Source: Streptosporangiaceae bacterium (GTDB lineage: Bacteria > Actinomycetota > Actinomycetes > Streptosporangiales > Streptosporangiaceae). Taken from it: a stretch of 5,636 bases of DNA. This document shows, one piece after another, positions 4,304-5,636 of this stretch (its first letter is position 1; each line of letters begins with the position of its first letter). Under the pieces are notes generated by a model that worked only from the letters and a program-made list of their open reading frames with translations, made no database searches and was not told the origin of the DNA. The stretch lies in assembly GCA_030040475.1 (NCBI GenBank), contig JASHTQ010000680.1, forward strand, positions 1-5,636, given 5' to 3'. The position numbers were made by a program, and so were the translations under genes.

Positions 4304-5636
4304 TGACAAGGCTGCGGATCGCGATGGCCCAGGTGAATGCCACGGTCGGGGACCTGGACGGAAACGCTGAGCTGATCGCGGAGTGGACGCGGCGGGCCGC
4401 GAGAACCGGCGCCCGGGTCGTGGTGTTCCCCGAGATGATGCTCACCGGGTACCCGGTGGAGGACCTGGCGCTGCGGGCGTCGTTCGTGCTGGCGTCGATC
4501 AAGACGCTGCACGAGGTGGCGGCGCGGCTCGGCGCCGAGGGACTGGGCGAGATCGCCGTAGTGGCGGGGTACCTGGACCGGCGGGCCGACCTGGCGCCCC
4601 GTACCGGGCTGCCGGCCGGCGCGCCGCTGGACGCGGCGGCGCTGATGTACGGCGGCCGCGTCGTCATCACCTCGGCCAAGCACCACCTGCCGAACTACGG
4701 GGTGTTCGACGAATTCCGCTACTTCGTGCCAGGTAACACGCTGCCGGTGTTCCGGCTGCCGGCCGGGGACGGCGAGGCGGTCGACGTCGCGATCGCGATC
4801 TGCGAGGACCTATGGCAGGAAGGCGGGCCGGTGGCGGTGTGCGCGCGCGCCGGGGCGGGCCTGCTCGTGGTGCCGAACGCCTCACCCTACGAGCGGGGCA
4901 AGGACGACGTGCGGCTCGGGCTGTGCGTACGGCGTGCCCGCGAGGCCGGTGCCGCGCTCGCCTACGCCAACATGATCGGCGGGCAGGACGAGCTGGTCTT
5001 CGACGGCGACTCGATCCTGGTATCGGCGGACGGCACGCTGCACGCGCGCGGCCCGCAGTTCGAGGAGGCCCTCGTCGTCGCCGACCTGGAGCTGCCGGCC
5101 GCGCCCGCCGGCCTGGTGCCGGGCGACGAGCCGGTGGATGCCGATGATGGCACCACCATCACGATCAAGCGAGTGGTGCTGCCGCCCGGCGAGCGCGAAG
5201 AGCCAGCGGAGGCTGGCCAGGCATTCTGGCCGCGGCTGTCCGACGTGGCGGAGGTCTATGCCGCGCTGGTGACCGGGGTCCGGGACTACGTGCGGAAGAA
5301 CGGGTTCAGTTCGGCCATCCTCGCCCTGTCCGGCGGCATCGACTCGGCGCTGACCGCGACGATCGCGGCGGACGCGATCGGACCTGGCACCGTGCACGTG
5401 GTCTTGATGCCCAGCAGGTATTCCTCGGATCATTCGGTTACCGACGCCGAGGATCTGGTCAAGCGGCAGGGCCTGCACGCGGTGACGATACCGATCGCCT
5501 CGATCGTGGACGCGTTCACCGAGGAGCTGGCCCCGGCCGGGTTCCCCGAGAAGGGACTGCCCGCGGAGAACCTGCAGGCACGGGTGCGCGGGGTGATCCT
5601 GATGGGGCTGTCCAACGCGGGTGGCCACCTGGTGCT
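4303..5636 (+). CDS. nadE: Glutamine-dependent NAD+ synthetase, 3' end cut off by the window
   Basis: Performs the last step of NAD+ synthesis: ATP-dependent amidation of nicotinic acid adenine dinucleotide, using ammonia released from glutamine. The frame is open to the window edge for 444 codons plus two bases. The N-terminal nitrilase-type glutaminase domain (about residues 4-265) has its Glu-Lys-Cys triad: Glu44 in VVVFPEMMLTGYP, Lys126 in SAKHHLPNYGVFDE and Cys167 in AIAICEDLWQEGGP. A linker of about 40 residues leads to the synthetase domain from about 315, with the ATP pyrophosphatase P-loop LSGGIDSALT at 342-351. The domain spacing fits the shorter class of about 550-600 residues rather than the roughly 680-residue mycobacterial type, so perhaps 110-150 residues are missing here. 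The GTG at 4303 is chosen because the conserved LRIAMAQVN begins three codons later; the ATG at 4324 would cut into that strand. It is divergent from the methyltransferase gene. Confidence 0.96.
   Translation, partial: MTRLRIAMAQVNATVGDLDGNAELIAEWTRRAARTGARVVVFPEMMLTGYPVEDLALRASFVLASIKTLHEVAARLGAEGLGEIAVVAGYLDRRADLAPRTGLPAGAPLDAAALMYGGRVVITSAKHHLPNYGVFDEFRYFVPGNTLPVFRLPAGDGEAVDVAIAICEDLWQEGGPVAVCARAGAGLLVVPNASPYERGKDDVRLGLCVRRAREAGAALAYANMIGGQDELVFDGDSILVSADGTLHARGPQFEEALVVADLELPAAPAGLVPGDEPVDADDGTTITIKRVVLPPGEREEPAEAGQAFWPRLSDVAEVYAALVTGVRDYVRKNGFSSAILALSGGIDSALTATIAADAIGPGTVHVVLMPSRYSSDHSVTDAEDLVKRQGLHAVTIPIASIVDAFTEELAPAGFPEKGLPAENLQARVRGVILMGLSNAGGHLV

Noticed and set aside
4216..4686. 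Minus-strand open frame running from inside nadE to the methyltransferase upstream region
   Set aside because: Gln/Arg/Pro/His-rich without motifs and mostly opposite nadE. Only its last eight codons, opening at ATG 4242, matter to the methyltransferase start question.
4882..5628. Minus-strand open frame of about 248 codons opposite nadE
   Set aside because: The plus strand has the NadE catalytic Cys, P-loop and continuous family sequence. The antisense translation has no recognisable domain.
1..5636. CRISPR arrays, insertion sequences, tRNA or rRNA genes, long repeats
   Set aside because: I looked for repeated units, transposase motifs and inverted ends and saw none by eye.

Overview
High-GC actinobacterial chromosome segment. 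The evidence is strong G/C bias at third codon positions, GTG starts, a DUF664/DinB-type protein of the mycothiol-dependent kind, an S-adenosyl methyltransferase of the DUF574 (Methyltransf_19) family that is greatly expanded in Streptomyces, Frankia and Streptosporangiales, and a glutamine-dependent NAD+ synthetase with actinobacterial N-terminal sequence. I cannot name the genus.

Layout. (1) 54-777, plus strand: a two-gene unit with a four-helix membrane protein and, 10 bases later, an 81-residue Cys-containing small protein. (2) 778-863: a short convergent gap holding a near-perfect hairpin, probably a two-way terminator. (3) 3264 down to 864, minus strand: a three-gene unit in the order soluble MgtE-like protein (PRC-barrel-like N-terminus, MgtE_N, two CBS domains, no membrane domain), DUF1003 membrane protein, and DinB/DUF664 protein. 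The first two are almost fused (3 bases apart) and each of the three has a usable Shine-Dalgarno. (4) 4141 down to 3380, minus strand: a DUF574 methyltransferase whose conserved N-terminus seems to begin upstream of the only ATG/GTG start. (5) 4303 to the window end, plus strand: nadE, cut off at about codon 444, with promoter-like bases that suggest a leaderless mRNA.

How the genes relate. The MgtE-like/DUF1003 pair is the clearest functional association: a cytosolic nucleotide- or Mg2+-sensing protein made together with a small membrane protein, which looks like a regulator or sensor rather than a transporter. nadE and the methyltransferase share a divergent control region (4142-4302) but have no obvious pathway link. 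I saw no mobile element, CRISPR array, tRNA or rRNA. Most of the window is ordinary actinobacterial core or accessory sequence, and I do not see a convincing new multi-gene system. The points most worth a second look are the methyltransferase start, the soluble MgtE/DUF1003 pair, the leaderless nadE start and the convergent hairpin.
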